A DNA stretch of 64,000 nt from contig MPUH01000148.1 in the NCBI GenBank assembly GCA_001970955.1, positions 30,831-94,830 of the forward strand, in the 5' to 3' direction. How positions within the stretch are numbered: position 1 is the first letter of the stretch; each line of letters begins with the position of its first letter. This DNA comes from Stentor coeruleus (taxonomy: Eukaryota > Ciliophora > Heterotrichea > Heterotrichida > Stentoridae). Under the pieces are notes generated by a model. That model made no database searches, was not told where the DNA came from, and worked only from the letters and a program-made list of their open reading frames with translations. Made by a program: the position numbers and the translations under genes. Positions 11,065 through 21,548 of the stretch are shown here, piece by piece.

Positions 11065-11905
11065 TTATATGATGGTTTTGTGATTTTGTAGATTTTGAAG
11101 GTGATTGTGAAGGTTAGAGTTGTGATTGGATTATTTTTGAATTTTTGGAGGGTATTGAAAAGATTAGTTAGGTTGAAAAGATAGGATTTTATTGAGTTTG
11201 GAAGGAGAAAAAAGTGAAGATATGGTTTGAATGATTTATGCTAGGGGAAATTTTGATGTTTAGATGGAGTGATGTTGAGTTTAATGATGGGTGTGAAAAT
11301 GAGTTAGTGGCTATTAGATATAAATTTTTAGGTTTATGATATGGTATTAATATAGTTTAAGGGTTAAAAGTATGATATAAGAATTAATTGAATTGATAAA
11401 AGATAGAAAAATAGAAAGATAAGACTTGGATTATTAAGCAAAGCTAAATCACACAAATAAATTTTTATTAAAACTAAAATGCTTATATGCAAACTCATAA
11501 CTTTATGCTATGGTATAAACATTTAAAAATATTTTCGCCTAAGCAGATTTCCTCAATAAGATCAAATTAGTTAAAAACTATAAAAACTTACACCTTACCA
11601 AAATAAAATCTTAAATCCTCTTCTATTTCTAAACCATAACATACCCTATCATCCTTCCTTAAATCTAATCATATAATATCTTTATTTTTTCTCTCAATCC
11701 TTAACCCATCTATTCCTAAATCATATCTCCACATAATCAAAACCTTCAATAATCCTACTACTTTTCCATAAAATAATCTCATAATATCCATCTATCTAAC
11801 ACCCTAACACCCATTTCTATATACAAAAATCATTCCTTAAACTTAATCCTTTCACCCATCAAAAAAAATACAAAAAATCCCAATACAAATTTCTTAAAAA
11901 TTATC
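11065..11905. other. Intergenic DNA, no gene seen
   Basis: The left part (about 11065-11350) is G-rich on the + strand, as expected upstream of the leftward gene. The right part (about 11580-11880) is C-rich and nearly G-free, as expected downstream of the next leftward gene. No coding-like frame was found. Confidence 0.7.
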
Positions 11906-12559
11906 TTATCTTTTTAATTCATTTAAATAATTCTTAATCTCACACTGATACTGTTTTATATTATTTTTCTGTTGCGTGAATCGCAATTCCTCTTTTATCT
12001 CTTCAGGTGTTCCATATATCTTCAAACGTTCCCATATCCCCAATTTTCTTTGTACATTGATTCTTTTCGCTTTACTATCAATAGCATTTTCTATATTATA
12101 TTTATAAATTCTAGCTTTACCTGTTTGAAAGCTCTTATTTATGTTTTTTTCTAGGTTTTTAGTTAAAGACATCTCTTCAAGATTTTGTGTTTGTGTCAGT
12201 TTTTTGACTGAAAAGGATCTTTTTATCCAACTATCTTGTAAATTATAAGATCCTATAGTTGGGTATATTGGAGTAACCTAATTTTATGATACTTTTTTTA
12301 TAAGTCTTCTTCTTTTTGTTGTTGTATTTGGTGTTGGTGTATATAATGTTCGAGTTTTTGGAGTTTCTTCAGTTTCTTGAAAGTTTATAAGTTTATTCAT
12401 CCCATCACGTTCTTTGAAGAATGGGATAAAGGTTTGGGCTTTTAGATTAGGATTTATAAGATAGTCGGTGGTTAGAGATTTTTTTAGAAACTGAGTTGAT
12501 GTACGTCGGGATGATCTTGATGCAACTGATAGCCTTTCTCTTAGAATTTTGCTTTCCAT
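11906..12559 (-). CDS. Small basic protein, two exons, unrecognised
   Basis: Two short frames join through a 15-nt intron at 12278-12292, giving 212 residues. The N-terminal half is rich in Arg, Ser and Thr (MESKILRERLSVASRSSRRT; LYTPTPNTTTKRRRLIKK), with several S/T-P and R-x-x-S phosphorylation-like sites. The C-terminal half is charged and probably helical (LGIWERLKIYGTPEEIKEEL, then QQKNNIKQYQCEIKNYLNEL). No domain is recognised. A protein this small and basic could be a cytoskeletal or ciliary accessory factor, but that is speculation. Either exon alone would be dismissed as chance; the intron-joined continuity is the main evidence. Confidence 0.7.
12278..12292 (-). other. 15-nt intron
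   Basis: On the minus strand it reads gtatcataaaattag and contains an in-frame TAA. Removal continues the frame as KKVTPIYPTIGSYNLQDSW. Confidence 0.88.
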
Positions 12560-12738
12560 GTTTGTTTTTTATTAGAAATTAGAGATTATTTAGGTTTTGT
12601 GGTTATTGATTATTTGCTATGATTGCTTATTTGTTTTTATTGATTATGGGATTATTATTTTTGTGATTTCATTGTAGTTTTGTTAAGATATAGTCTACTT
12701 AAATATTAATAAATCATAAAAACTAGGAATTAATCGTT

Positions 12739-13120
12739 TATAAAATAAGTTTTACATCAAAGTGAATCAACTGGATGCCCATGTTGCGAAAAAGCTGCGA
12801 AGACGAGATACACCTAATTGAGAACTGCACGGGATACAAAGATGAAAGAAAAACTCTAAAAAAGAACTCAAAAAAAATACAGAAAATCAACTTAAAGATT
12901 TAAAACTACACGAAATAGTGCTCTACAGCACAAAATTCGAAAAAGTCATTAAAGAAAAACTACTAAGAAAAGCAAAAAACATTGACAACTTAATCAAAAA
13001 CTTCATAGAAAATATTTACACAACAAGAAAGCGAGCCACAAAAAAGGAACTTGGTCCCTAATCGGGGGACAATTTATTAATCTATAATCTATAAAATAAG
13101 TTTTATATTGAAGTAAATTA
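12739..13120 (+). mobile_element. Decayed 3' end of a non-LTR (LINE-like) retrotransposon between imperfect direct repeats
   Basis: On the + strand, three overlapping frames read like the C terminus of a LINE reverse transcriptase. The first has CPCCEKA; the second, shifted, has EDEIHLIENCTGYKDERK; the third, shifted again, runs from KDLKLHEIVLYSTKFEKV to TTRKRATKKELGP and a stop at about 13062. CPxC...H(x)nC followed by a charged helix is the usual zinc-knuckle-like tail of LINE ORF2 proteins. The block lies between direct repeats at 12739-12769 and 13090-13120 (31 bp, five mismatches), which look like an aged target-site duplication. The element is 5'-truncated and frameshifted, so it is inactive. 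The surrounding 12560-13416 holds nothing else I can see. Confidence 0.6.
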
Positions 13121-13416
13121 TAATAAACTCAAACAGTGGCTAAACTATCAAAATCTTCATTAAAACAAATAATTTAACTGTTAAAATCTTCAAAGCAAGC
13201 CTAAAACAAAGATTATTATAAATCGCATTTACATAATTTTTAATCATAATTACTAATAATTTATACCTTATTAGACTCTTCCGAAAATCTCATCATTTTT
13301 TTTATCAGAGCCAATTATTCATTATAATTAAATATAGCCTACAAAATATCATCCTTATCACTTTTTGCCTCACCTAAAAACCATTTTCCCACATAATCCT
13401 AATCATATTTACAAAA

Positions 13417-15297
13417 TCATAAAACTTTTTTAACTTTTTCCAGCATTTCTAAAGCATTATCCAACGCCCGCTGAGTCTCTTTCAACTTCTTCCTAAAGCC
13501 TTTCATAATCTCATCATTCGTTTTATCCTTATCCCTACAAAAAAATTCATCAAAAAGCGTCAACGCCATCTGTTGAATTTGCCCATTCGATAATTTCCAC
13601 AATTCTCCATTATAAAACTTCTTAATCGAAAGCATTTCAGCCAAATTTATCAAAAGATTATTACACCTTTTTTTACTAGAATTTTTCATTTCCAAATAAT
13701 ATGATTTATAATTCTCTTTTAAAATATTCAAGCTTTTGCAATTTAGTCTAAAAAACTTACAAGGCTCACAACAAACTACTTGAAATTTCCTTTCTTGTTT
13801 CATAAAAACTTCAACATCTCCAATATATTGTCCTTCATTACACACATTAAAAAGTATATTTTCATGCATAAATTTAACCCTTCCTTCAATAATAAAATAG
13901 ATACCATCAGCGTATTCATTTTTTGTCCACATTTTTTCTTGTGCAGAGACTACTTGATATTCCATTAAAAATACTATAGTGCTTATGAATTGTCTTTCTT
14001 TAAGCATAAAAAATGGGATTTTTGTTATAGCTTGATTATAGATGTTTATAGCAATTTTATATTTTAAGGCACTTGGGATTTCATTAAGGATACTTTCAAT
14101 TTTGCAAGTACGGCTGATTAGAGGCATTTCTTGTATACATTGTTGAAGTCGCTTTTTTACTATTCGAGGAATTGATGTTACAGCGGCAAAATCATCAGAG
14201 AAAAACATTTTTTTGTCAATAGTCGCATCTTTGTTGTTTAGTGATGAATAAACAATAGTAGATTGCCCGACTGTGAAAGATACAACATAGACTCCCATGA
14301 TCATCCACAGCATGGTAATTGTTTTTTCAGTTATTGTATATGGGACTATATCACCATATCCTATTGTAGCAAGAGTTGTTATAGCCCAATACGTACTAGC
14401 TAAATATTTTTCAGCAGGACTAAGGTTTGTTAAGTTATTCCGGGACACCCAGGTATATGGGTTAAAATCATCAATTTTAGCTGAAATATAAAAGAAGCAT
14501 GATACAATATGTAAACACATAGAAACTGTAGTAACAACTTTAAGTATATGCAAAAGCTTAGGGTGTAGAATTGTAATATAATCAATACGTCTTATAAACC
14601 CGAAATTTCTAACTGTTTTCATAATATTAAACAATTTAGTCAATTTGAGTAGATATCTAAGATAGATTACATTAGAAAATGATTCGGTTTGACTTTGAAA
14701 CATTATGATACCAAATGGAATAGCAGCTAATGAGTCCCATAAAAGATATTTGAAAGTGTAATTAGATAAAATTTTCTTTCTGCTGATGATAAGATAGTTA
14801 TTATTATCATAATATGCAAGGTTTAAAGATATGATGATGTTTATGATAAATAGTAAGTCTATAGTGATTTCTATTTGTGCTTGAGGTGAAATTTTATTGT
14901 AATCATGAAATGCTATGTAATATGTTCCATATGTAGCTAAGTAAAATAAACAGAGACTTAAGAAAAATGTCCATAGTAAATTTATAGTCCCATGAGGATG
15001 AATTAGAAACTTCGGGAAATATTTCTCGTTCTGTAGCAACTCAGAATTTATTTGAGAATTCCTAACAATTTCTTCAACCAAATCGTCAGATACAGCATAA
15101 GGATTTTTCTTCTTCAATGATATAAACCGAAAAAGAGACCTTTCAATTTTGATTTTTCTCAAAGCACGCTTCCAGACTTCTATATATGATTTCTTGTATT
15201 GAGGAATCACTCGCTTTTCTGTAAGCCCTTCAATTTGTGTCTCGTTACTAGTAGTGAGATCAAGGCTTTGTCTTACGATATATTGTTTTCTTCCCAT
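13417..15297 (-). CDS. Voltage-gated-type K+ channel with C-terminal cyclic-nucleotide-binding-like domain
   Basis: A 626-residue channel of the EAG/CNG/HCN superfamily. Predicted segments: S1 about 103-127, S2 about 141-162, S3 within 170-200, S4 about 208-240 with spaced basic residues (RYLLKLTKLFNIMKTVRNFG), S5 about 247-275, pore about 301-321, S6 about 322-350. The pore reads ATIGYGDIVPY, so K+ selectivity is expected. A cNMP-binding fold follows at about 430-535 (GIYFIIEGRVKF, then GQYIGDVEVF), but the phosphate-binding cassette is not canonical (GD in place of GE), so ligand binding is uncertain. The gene ends in TGA, useful evidence for the standard genetic code. The start ATG follows TTATAAT. 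It probably sits in ciliary or plasma membrane and shapes excitability. Confidence 0.92.
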   Translation of the reverse strand: MGRKQYIVRQSLDLTTSNETQIEGLTEKRVIPQYKKSYIEVWKRALRKIKIERSLFRFISLKKKNPYAVSDDLVEEIVRNSQINSELLQNEKYFPKFLIHPHGTINLLWTFFLSLCLFYLATYGTYYIAFHDYNKISPQAQIEITIDLLFIINIIISLNLAYYDNNNYLIISRKKILSNYTFKYLLWDSLAAIPFGIIMFQSQTESFSNVIYLRYLLKLTKLFNIMKTVRNFGFIRRIDYITILHPKLLHILKVVTTVSMCLHIVSCFFYISAKIDDFNPYTWVSRNNLTNLSPAEKYLASTYWAITTLATIGYGDIVPYTITEKTITMLWMIMGVYVVSFTVGQSTIVYSSLNNKDATIDKKMFFSDDFAAVTSIPRIVKKRLQQCIQEMPLISRTCKIESILNEIPSALKYKIAINIYNQAITKIPFFMLKERQFISTIVFLMEYQVVSAQEKMWTKNEYADGIYFIIEGRVKFMHENILFNVCNEGQYIGDVEVFMKQERKFQVVCCEPCKFFRLNCKSLNILKENYKSYYLEMKNSSKKRCNNLLINLAEMLSIKKFYNGELWKLSNGQIQQMALTLFDEFFCRDKDKTNDEIMKGFRKKLKETQRALDNALEMLEKVKKVL

Positions 15298-16923
15298 AAT
15301 ATTATAATTATTTCCACTTGTAATTAGCCTTATCAGTGGGATATCATTTTTTTTTTATTCATGAAGATGATATGCAATAGTGAAATAAAATAAGTAAACT
15401 ATGAAGAATAAATTCTGTTATTGTATTTTAGAAGGGTAAGATTATGAAGAGAATTTAAATTATTATATTTTTTAAGGGTGGCACTTAGTAGCTTTTTCTA
15501 TTAAGTGCAATTTTTATGATATTGATAGAAAATATTTTTGAATCAAAATTCATGTAAATCTTTTATATAAACATATGATTAAAACTTTGTCATGGCGTAA
15601 TAAAATTAAGTTTATTTAGTGGTTTTGTTTAAGGTTTAGAATTAAAATATTAGATTTTTTAATGTAAATCCATATGCTAAGTATATTATGTTTACTATAT
15701 ATTAATTTTTTTTTTAACTGAAGCTTAATTATTTCTATCATACTTTGCAATATTATATATTTCTGAGTAGTTCTTTAGGTTCATTTTATACTACTTAAAA
15801 GGTTGTTAAGCTATTAAATTAAGTCTTAAGCATTTTTTAATAGTTATTTCTTGTTTATAGTAATATTAGAATTTCATTAGGCATTACCACATTATATTCA
15901 GAAAGACTGGTATTACAAAAGGGAGTATCCAAATTCTTAATTATAATTTTTTGCAAAATTTTTAACAAAAGTATAGAGAATCAAATTTGATATTTTTCTT
16001 AGTTTTAGATTTCCTTACTTGTTGGAGTTGATAATTTCATACAATTAAAACAAATTTTTAATATAATTAAAAGAAATTATTTAAATATTATAGACCCTCA
16101 CACGGAATATGTGAATATTATATCTTGATGATTGTTTTGAACTGTTGAAGTATAGAAAGTCAAATTCTTATTTTTCAAAAAAAACTCATCTTGCAATTTT
16201 AAATGAACTCTTAATTTTAGTTTAATTTTCTTATTATTTTCCTTGTAGCATGAGAGTTTCTTGAAATGATGTTATATTGCTATCTTATACTGATTTTAGG
16301 TGAGTTCAATTGCTATGATTAAGAATTGTTGAATCAATTTTCTCGATTTAATTATATCATTTCGCTTTTATAAAGACTTGATTAGATAATATTTTTTAAT
16401 CAATTACAAGAGTTATGTAAGTTATTATAATATAATAATCATCACATTTAATAATCCTGATCAATTTTTTTATTGACTCAAATAGAGCTTTATAATTATC
16501 CGATTTCCTTTCATTTTATATAAAATTTGACTATTAGAATAAAGTATACATAAAAAAAAATCAAAAAAACTTTCAATTACTAAATCTAGGTAGAAGACAA
16601 TATAATCAAGCAGTAAATAGTCTACAATCAATAACACTTACAATATCTGAGTACCTCTCTTCCTATAAAACTAAGTTTTTTTATTCTAAAAATTTTTTTT
16701 CTAGAGAAGTTGTATTAATTTAATCCACATATGATATTCAAGGATTATACTTAATTTATTGTCAGCATAGTCTAAATAAACCAAAATTTTTTTTTATTAT
16801 AAGTATTTCCTAATAATAATTTTATACATCAATCAAGAGCCTTATTTTTAGTCTTATATCTTATAATGTCAGATAATAAATATAATCATTCTACATAGGT
16901 ATTTTAATGATTTATAATAAAAA
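15298..16923. other. 1.6-kb AT-rich intergenic stretch with a weak coding-like trace
   Basis: No intact gene. On the minus strand at about 16100-16380 one frame reads as a long Lys-rich peptide interrupted by a few stops (for example KSRKLIQQFLIIAIELT and RVHLKLQDEFFLKNKNLTFY). It may be an old pseudogene, but AT-rich DNA can produce such runs by chance. The rest shows nothing identifiable. Confidence 0.4.
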
Positions 16924-17178
16924 ATGAAGCATCCTTCAAAGCAGCAAGATGATATATATCAGTTCACAAATTTAAATCGAAATGTTATCCTTGTAATACC
17001 CTGTGAAAGCACTTTGACTTCTACAGTTGTTCCGGAGATAATCACTCATTCAAAAATACACTTTTGTCCTAAGTGTTGCATGAATTTCCAATCTGAATGT
17101 AAACTTAGAAAGCATCTAAATAGTCACTTTTTACGTGAAGTACTTAAAAACTTAAGACTAAAAATATCTAATTCTTAA
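16924..17178 (+). CDS. Small single C2H2 zinc-finger protein
   Basis: An 84-residue frame containing one classical finger, FCPKCCMNFQSECKLRKHL, with C-x2-C-x12-H-x3-H spacing (second His in the following NSH) and the expected aromatic and Leu positions. A single finger can bind DNA, RNA or protein only weakly, so a partner would be needed. The ATG is preceded by TTTATAATAAAAA, matching the start context of other genes here. It stands alone, with 1.6 kb and 1.9 kb of apparently empty DNA on either side. It could be a true small gene or the surviving exon of a larger lost one. Confidence 0.55.
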   Translation: MKHPSKQQDDIYQFTNLNRNVILVIPCESTLTSTVVPEIITHSKIHFCPKCCMNFQSECKLRKHLNSHFLREVLKNLRLKISNS

Positions 17179-19071
17179 ACTTAGAATGCTGGCTTTTTAT
17201 CAGTAATGATGTAATCTTCTAAGATAAGCATAAAATTTTGGTGCTTTATAGGTAAAATTATGTATTTTTCAAGCTTTTAATGCTAGAAAATTACGTTTTT
17301 CCCTAGGATTTGGTGTAAAAAATATAATATTCAGATGTTTTATTATTTTCCAGTAAAAGTTGGATGATTCTGATGGTTTTTCAATGTACAAAGTGAATAT
17401 ATTTTATTTGATATTAGGATTTTGATAGTAGGCTTTATAGAAGTGATGATTTTCTAGTTTGAAATCAAATTTTTTCTATTGGTAATCATGAAACTAATAT
17501 GGTAGTTTGAAATTTTAGACTTAAAATATTGAATTTTGAAATAAATGGCATTTTCCAGTGATAAACAACTAATTGTGATTTATTTTTGAAATTTAATACC
17601 TTCATATAATATAAAATTCTGTTATATGATAATTATTTTTTGGTTTTTATAACTACCAAAAAATATATATAGTTTTTTTTTGAATTAACATTTAGTAAGA
17701 CTCCTTAAGGTCTTATTCCAGTTTTATAACTAGTAAAGGCTATTTCTGTGAAGGCAAAATTTATTCTAGACTAATTCTAAAAAATGATTTATATGTAAAA
17801 TAGTTCGGAATATCAATTTTGAGAATTTATAAGATGAAAGATAAAACCAATTCGCAAATTAATCATTATAATCAAAGATAGTATGTACAGCTATAAACTC
17901 TTATATTATATTACATTTATCTATTGATTTATTATTTCATTTTTTTTGTCGCAAATTTTATTTAACTAGGTACTAAACACTCTCTAAATCTTATATAAAT
18001 CACATCAAAATTCTTATATTCCTATCTTAATTTTATTTATTATTTATAAGCTCACCGAATTCTTAATCTTATTTCAGGGCTTTATTTTATATTCAAAAAG
18101 TTATAATAAATTTAAACAATCAGAACATCTTAATTTTATGGTTTATGTAGTGATAATGAGTATAGAATATGATTAAGTATATGATTGTAAATAATTATTT
18201 TATGTTGTATAGTTTATATAAAAGAATAATATAAGCAGTATGTCATAATCACATATTTTCTCATTTACTTAAAGGTTTTATTACAAAACGTAAACTAATA
18301 CCTTTTAATAGTAGATTATATAATTAAAGTTTTTATATAAACTTTAATAAATTTCTTTTAAGTTGTTTGTGATATTTTTAAGATTATATGCTAATGATGA
18401 TAGTCGAAAATTACTATTGAAAGTTTAAACTAAATATTATAATGATAAACTTAAAATATTAATTATGATAAATCAAATAGAAAGGAAAATGAAGTGGAAT
18501 ATATGGAATACTATATGCAAATTTAATTATATATAAAACCACTTTTGATTTTAAAACATTTTAAAGTCACATATTTTAGCCTTTACCTTTTCCGAAAGCT
18601 ATACTTTCAAAAGCAAAATTTTCATACATAAAACTTTTCCATTCAAATTTCCACAAAACTTAAATCTATTCCATCTTCTCTAATCCTTCTAAACCCCACT
18701 TCCATATCTTTTAGTTCCAATGGAAATCAAACTTCATCATAAAAAACTACGCAAAATTTCTCATTACACCAACCTTAAGGCATTAAAAAACTATTCTCAA
18801 GTTTATCAAACCCAAGAAATTCATCTCTTCCATCCAAATTTCCTTCAAATTCCCACCTTACTCCATAAACCCTAAATAAAATCTCCTTTTCTCCATTTCA
18901 TTATCCCAAAAATATTCTACCTATAATTCAATAAATTCATCTAAAAATAAACTTTTTACTTAAACCCATACATCTTCCATTAATTTCCCTAATACTATAT
19001 CAACCCATCTTTTCTTCTAATCATAGGATTTATAGCTTTAAAACCATTATTTCTTTCATACATGGATATAA
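17179..19071. other. 1.9-kb intergenic stretch, no gene seen
   Basis: AT-rich, with no coding-like frame. The last 500 bases before the 14-3-3 gene are almost free of G on the + strand (18961-19020 has 18 C and no G), the composition seen upstream of most genes here. Confidence 0.7.
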
Positions 19072-19818
19072 ATGAAAAACATCAGCAATCTAGAAGCACT
19101 AGAAAAAGAAGAACTAATTTACTTGGCAAGACTTGCTGAACAGACTGAAAGATACCAAGAAATGATAGAATACGTCAAGTTCTTTGTGGCAAAGTCATCT
19201 CAAGATTTATCTGTTGAAGAGAGAAATATCCTTTCCGTGGCTTATAAGAACTTTGTAGGTTCTAGGAGGACTTCATGGAGAGTGTTAAATTCGATAGAAC
19301 AAAAAGAAGATCGTCGTAGTAACACGGCTAATAAAACCTCAGCCCAAGGGTATAAAACTGAAATTGAAGCTGAGTTAGCGAGGTATTGTAATGATGTATT
19401 AGGGCTTATAGATCGTGACTTGCTTCCAAAAGCAGCGAGTTCTGAGTCTAGAGTATTTTATCACAAGATGAAAGGAGATTACTTTAGATATTTATCAGAG
19501 TTTGCTCAAGGAAATCAGAAAAGTAATGCGACGAATAATGCAGAAAGTAGCTATACAGCTGCATATGACCTTGCGAAAAATGAACTGCCTCCAACACACC
19601 CAACTAGACTTGGACTTGCTTTAAACTTTTCTGTGTTTTACTATGAAATCAGAGGAGAGCAGGACAGAGCTTGTGAAATGGCTAAGAGTGCTTTTGATGA
19701 AGCTATACCTGAACTTGATAATATTTCTGAAGAAAATTATAAGGACTCAACACTAATATTGCAATTACTTAAGGATAATCTGACCTTGTGGACTTCTGGA
19801 GAAGCTGATAGGGACTAA
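19072..19818 (+). CDS. 14-3-3 protein
   Basis: A 248-residue member of the 14-3-3 family, dimeric adaptors that bind phosphoserine/threonine peptides. Family blocks are in order: LARLAEQTERYQEMI (residues 17-31), LSVEERNILSVAYKN with the GSRRTSWRVL groove helix (46-75), FYHKMKGDYFRYLSEF (about 122-137), then PTHPTRLGLALNFSVFYYEI and a final LLKDNLTLWTS. The phosphate-coordinating Lys, Arg-Arg and Arg-Tyr positions appear to be present. The length is usual and the tail (GEADRD) is short and acidic. The ATG follows GGATATAA. The 3' end lies inside an unmerged contig overlap (N at 19882), but the stop at 19816-19818 is before it. Confidence 0.97.
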   Translation: MKNISNLEALEKEELIYLARLAEQTERYQEMIEYVKFFVAKSSQDLSVEERNILSVAYKNFVGSRRTSWRVLNSIEQKEDRRSNTANKTSAQGYKTEIEAELARYCNDVLGLIDRDLLPKAASSESRVFYHKMKGDYFRYLSEFAQGNQKSNATNNAESSYTAAYDLAKNELPPTHPTRLGLALNFSVFYYEIRGEQDRACEMAKSAFDEAIPELDNISEENYKDSTLILQLLKDNLTLWTSGEADRD

Positions 19819-19964
19819 TTAGAAAATTAATAGATTGAATAGGTATTGGGGAAATATGTTGATGTGTGGATTAATTTGATANAGAAGCTGATAGGGACTA
19901 ATTAGAAAATTAATAGATTGAATAGGTATTGGGGAAATATGTTGATATGTAGTTTAATTTGATA
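19800..19964. repeat. Unmerged contig junction (82-bp direct repeat around N at 19882)
   Basis: Positions 19800-19881 and 19883-19964 are near-identical, diverging slightly at the end. The repeat includes the last codons of the 14-3-3 gene, so the second copy is a spurious echo of its 3' end. Confidence 0.9.
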
Positions 19965-21548
19965 GATTAGATTAGTATTGGTTAGTGGATGATTAGTAAA
20001 AGAGATGATTTAGATAAAGGAAAATTTGTGTTTTTGGAATTTTTTTAGAGTTTCAGGTTTTTTATTAGGTTTAGATGTATATATTGGATATAATTTTTTT
20101 ATAGAGTTTTTTATGGCTTTATATATGCTGATTGAAGATTTTAACAAAATTTATAGGTATTTTAAGATTTTGTATATATAATGAATTAATATATTAAGTA
20201 TTTTATCGAATGAGCTTGTAGGGGAAATTATTAAGATATTAATTTGGAATAATAAAATATTTTGTTATAAGTAGAACTAATATCAAATCATACATAATAC
20301 TGATTATTTTATCATGAAAACTGTCTTAATGCTATCTATGTTTTATTATAAAAATATTACATCATTTATCTATTGTAGTAAATAAAATCTATAATCTTTA
20401 TGCTAATTTCTCAATCCAATCGTATGAGTCACTAAAATTTATATCGCTATTATGAAATGACCCTTGAAAAATTGTGTGTTTAATAATGTATTTACATTGA
20501 TTTTTTTTTCTTTTTTATATGATAGAATTTATTAATAGCACGAAACTAACAAGTAATAATTCATTAATGCTATTTTCTTTTATGTTATAACATTTAATTT
20601 AGATGCTAAGCAAATCCCGCACTAGCTCTTATTAACAATTATTCATATTAGTTCATTTAGAATATCATTTAAAACTCGTATAATCACAAAAATATTCATT
20701 ACTTCAGGTTTAATTCAGTATAAATTTGGTTATCTTGCATTTTCTATTAAATTGCCAAAATAACGATTTATACATGATATACTACTTATAGAAAAATTAG
20801 AAGATTAGGTTATGTTCATCTTATAATGAACTATTTAAGGATTTATTTAGATGGTATTTAGCTTAATTCGTCTTATATGAATTCTTTGGATTTAGAATGA
20901 TTACTGATATTCGAGCTGTTCTGATTTGAAATATTAATCCTCTTCAAGATTTCTTCTGGGGTTAAATTTGTGTATAAATATTGATTTGCATTTAATTTCC
21001 TGAAATTTCTAAATATTACTGTTATAGTTCTAGTATTATTTGCTAATATATCAAGTTATCATTAATTTTCCTTATTTCTAATTTTTAGTGTGCTTTCGAT
21101 NTCATTAATTTTCCTTATTTCTAATTTTTAGTGTGCTTTCGATATACTGCTTATAAAACCTTATTTTCTTAACACACTATCAAAAACTAAACAATTATTC
21201 ATCTACCCAAAATATATCATTACCCAATATGTTTATAATTTTCCTTCATCTAGATAATCAAAATATCCTATTTTAATCTTTATCTAAACCATATACAAAA
21301 CTTTAAAATCCATTTTACATTAAAAATAATCTAACTTCCTAAAATACTCCTTATATTATCCTTTATCCTATATACTTATAACCAAATATTCCCTAATTTC
21401 TTAATAAATATTTCTAAAGCCACTACCTTTACCATTAAACTAACCAAAAATAAAACTCACATCAAAAAGCCTCACAATCTTTCAAACCAAAAAAAAATAA
21501 TCCTATTCCATCATTACCAAACCTAAAATTACAAAATTTTCCCTAAAA
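19819..21548. other. 1.7-kb intergenic stretch with two contig junctions
   Basis: No coding-like frame. It contains the junctions at 19882 and 21101. The part just after 14-3-3 is C-free (19921-19980 has 15 G and no C), and the last 350 bases before the kinesin gene are strongly C-rich and G-poor. Confidence 0.7.
21059..21143. repeat. Unmerged contig junction (42-bp direct repeat around N at 21101)
   Basis: Positions 21059-21100 and 21102-21143 carry the same 42 bases on either side of a single N. Confidence 0.9.
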
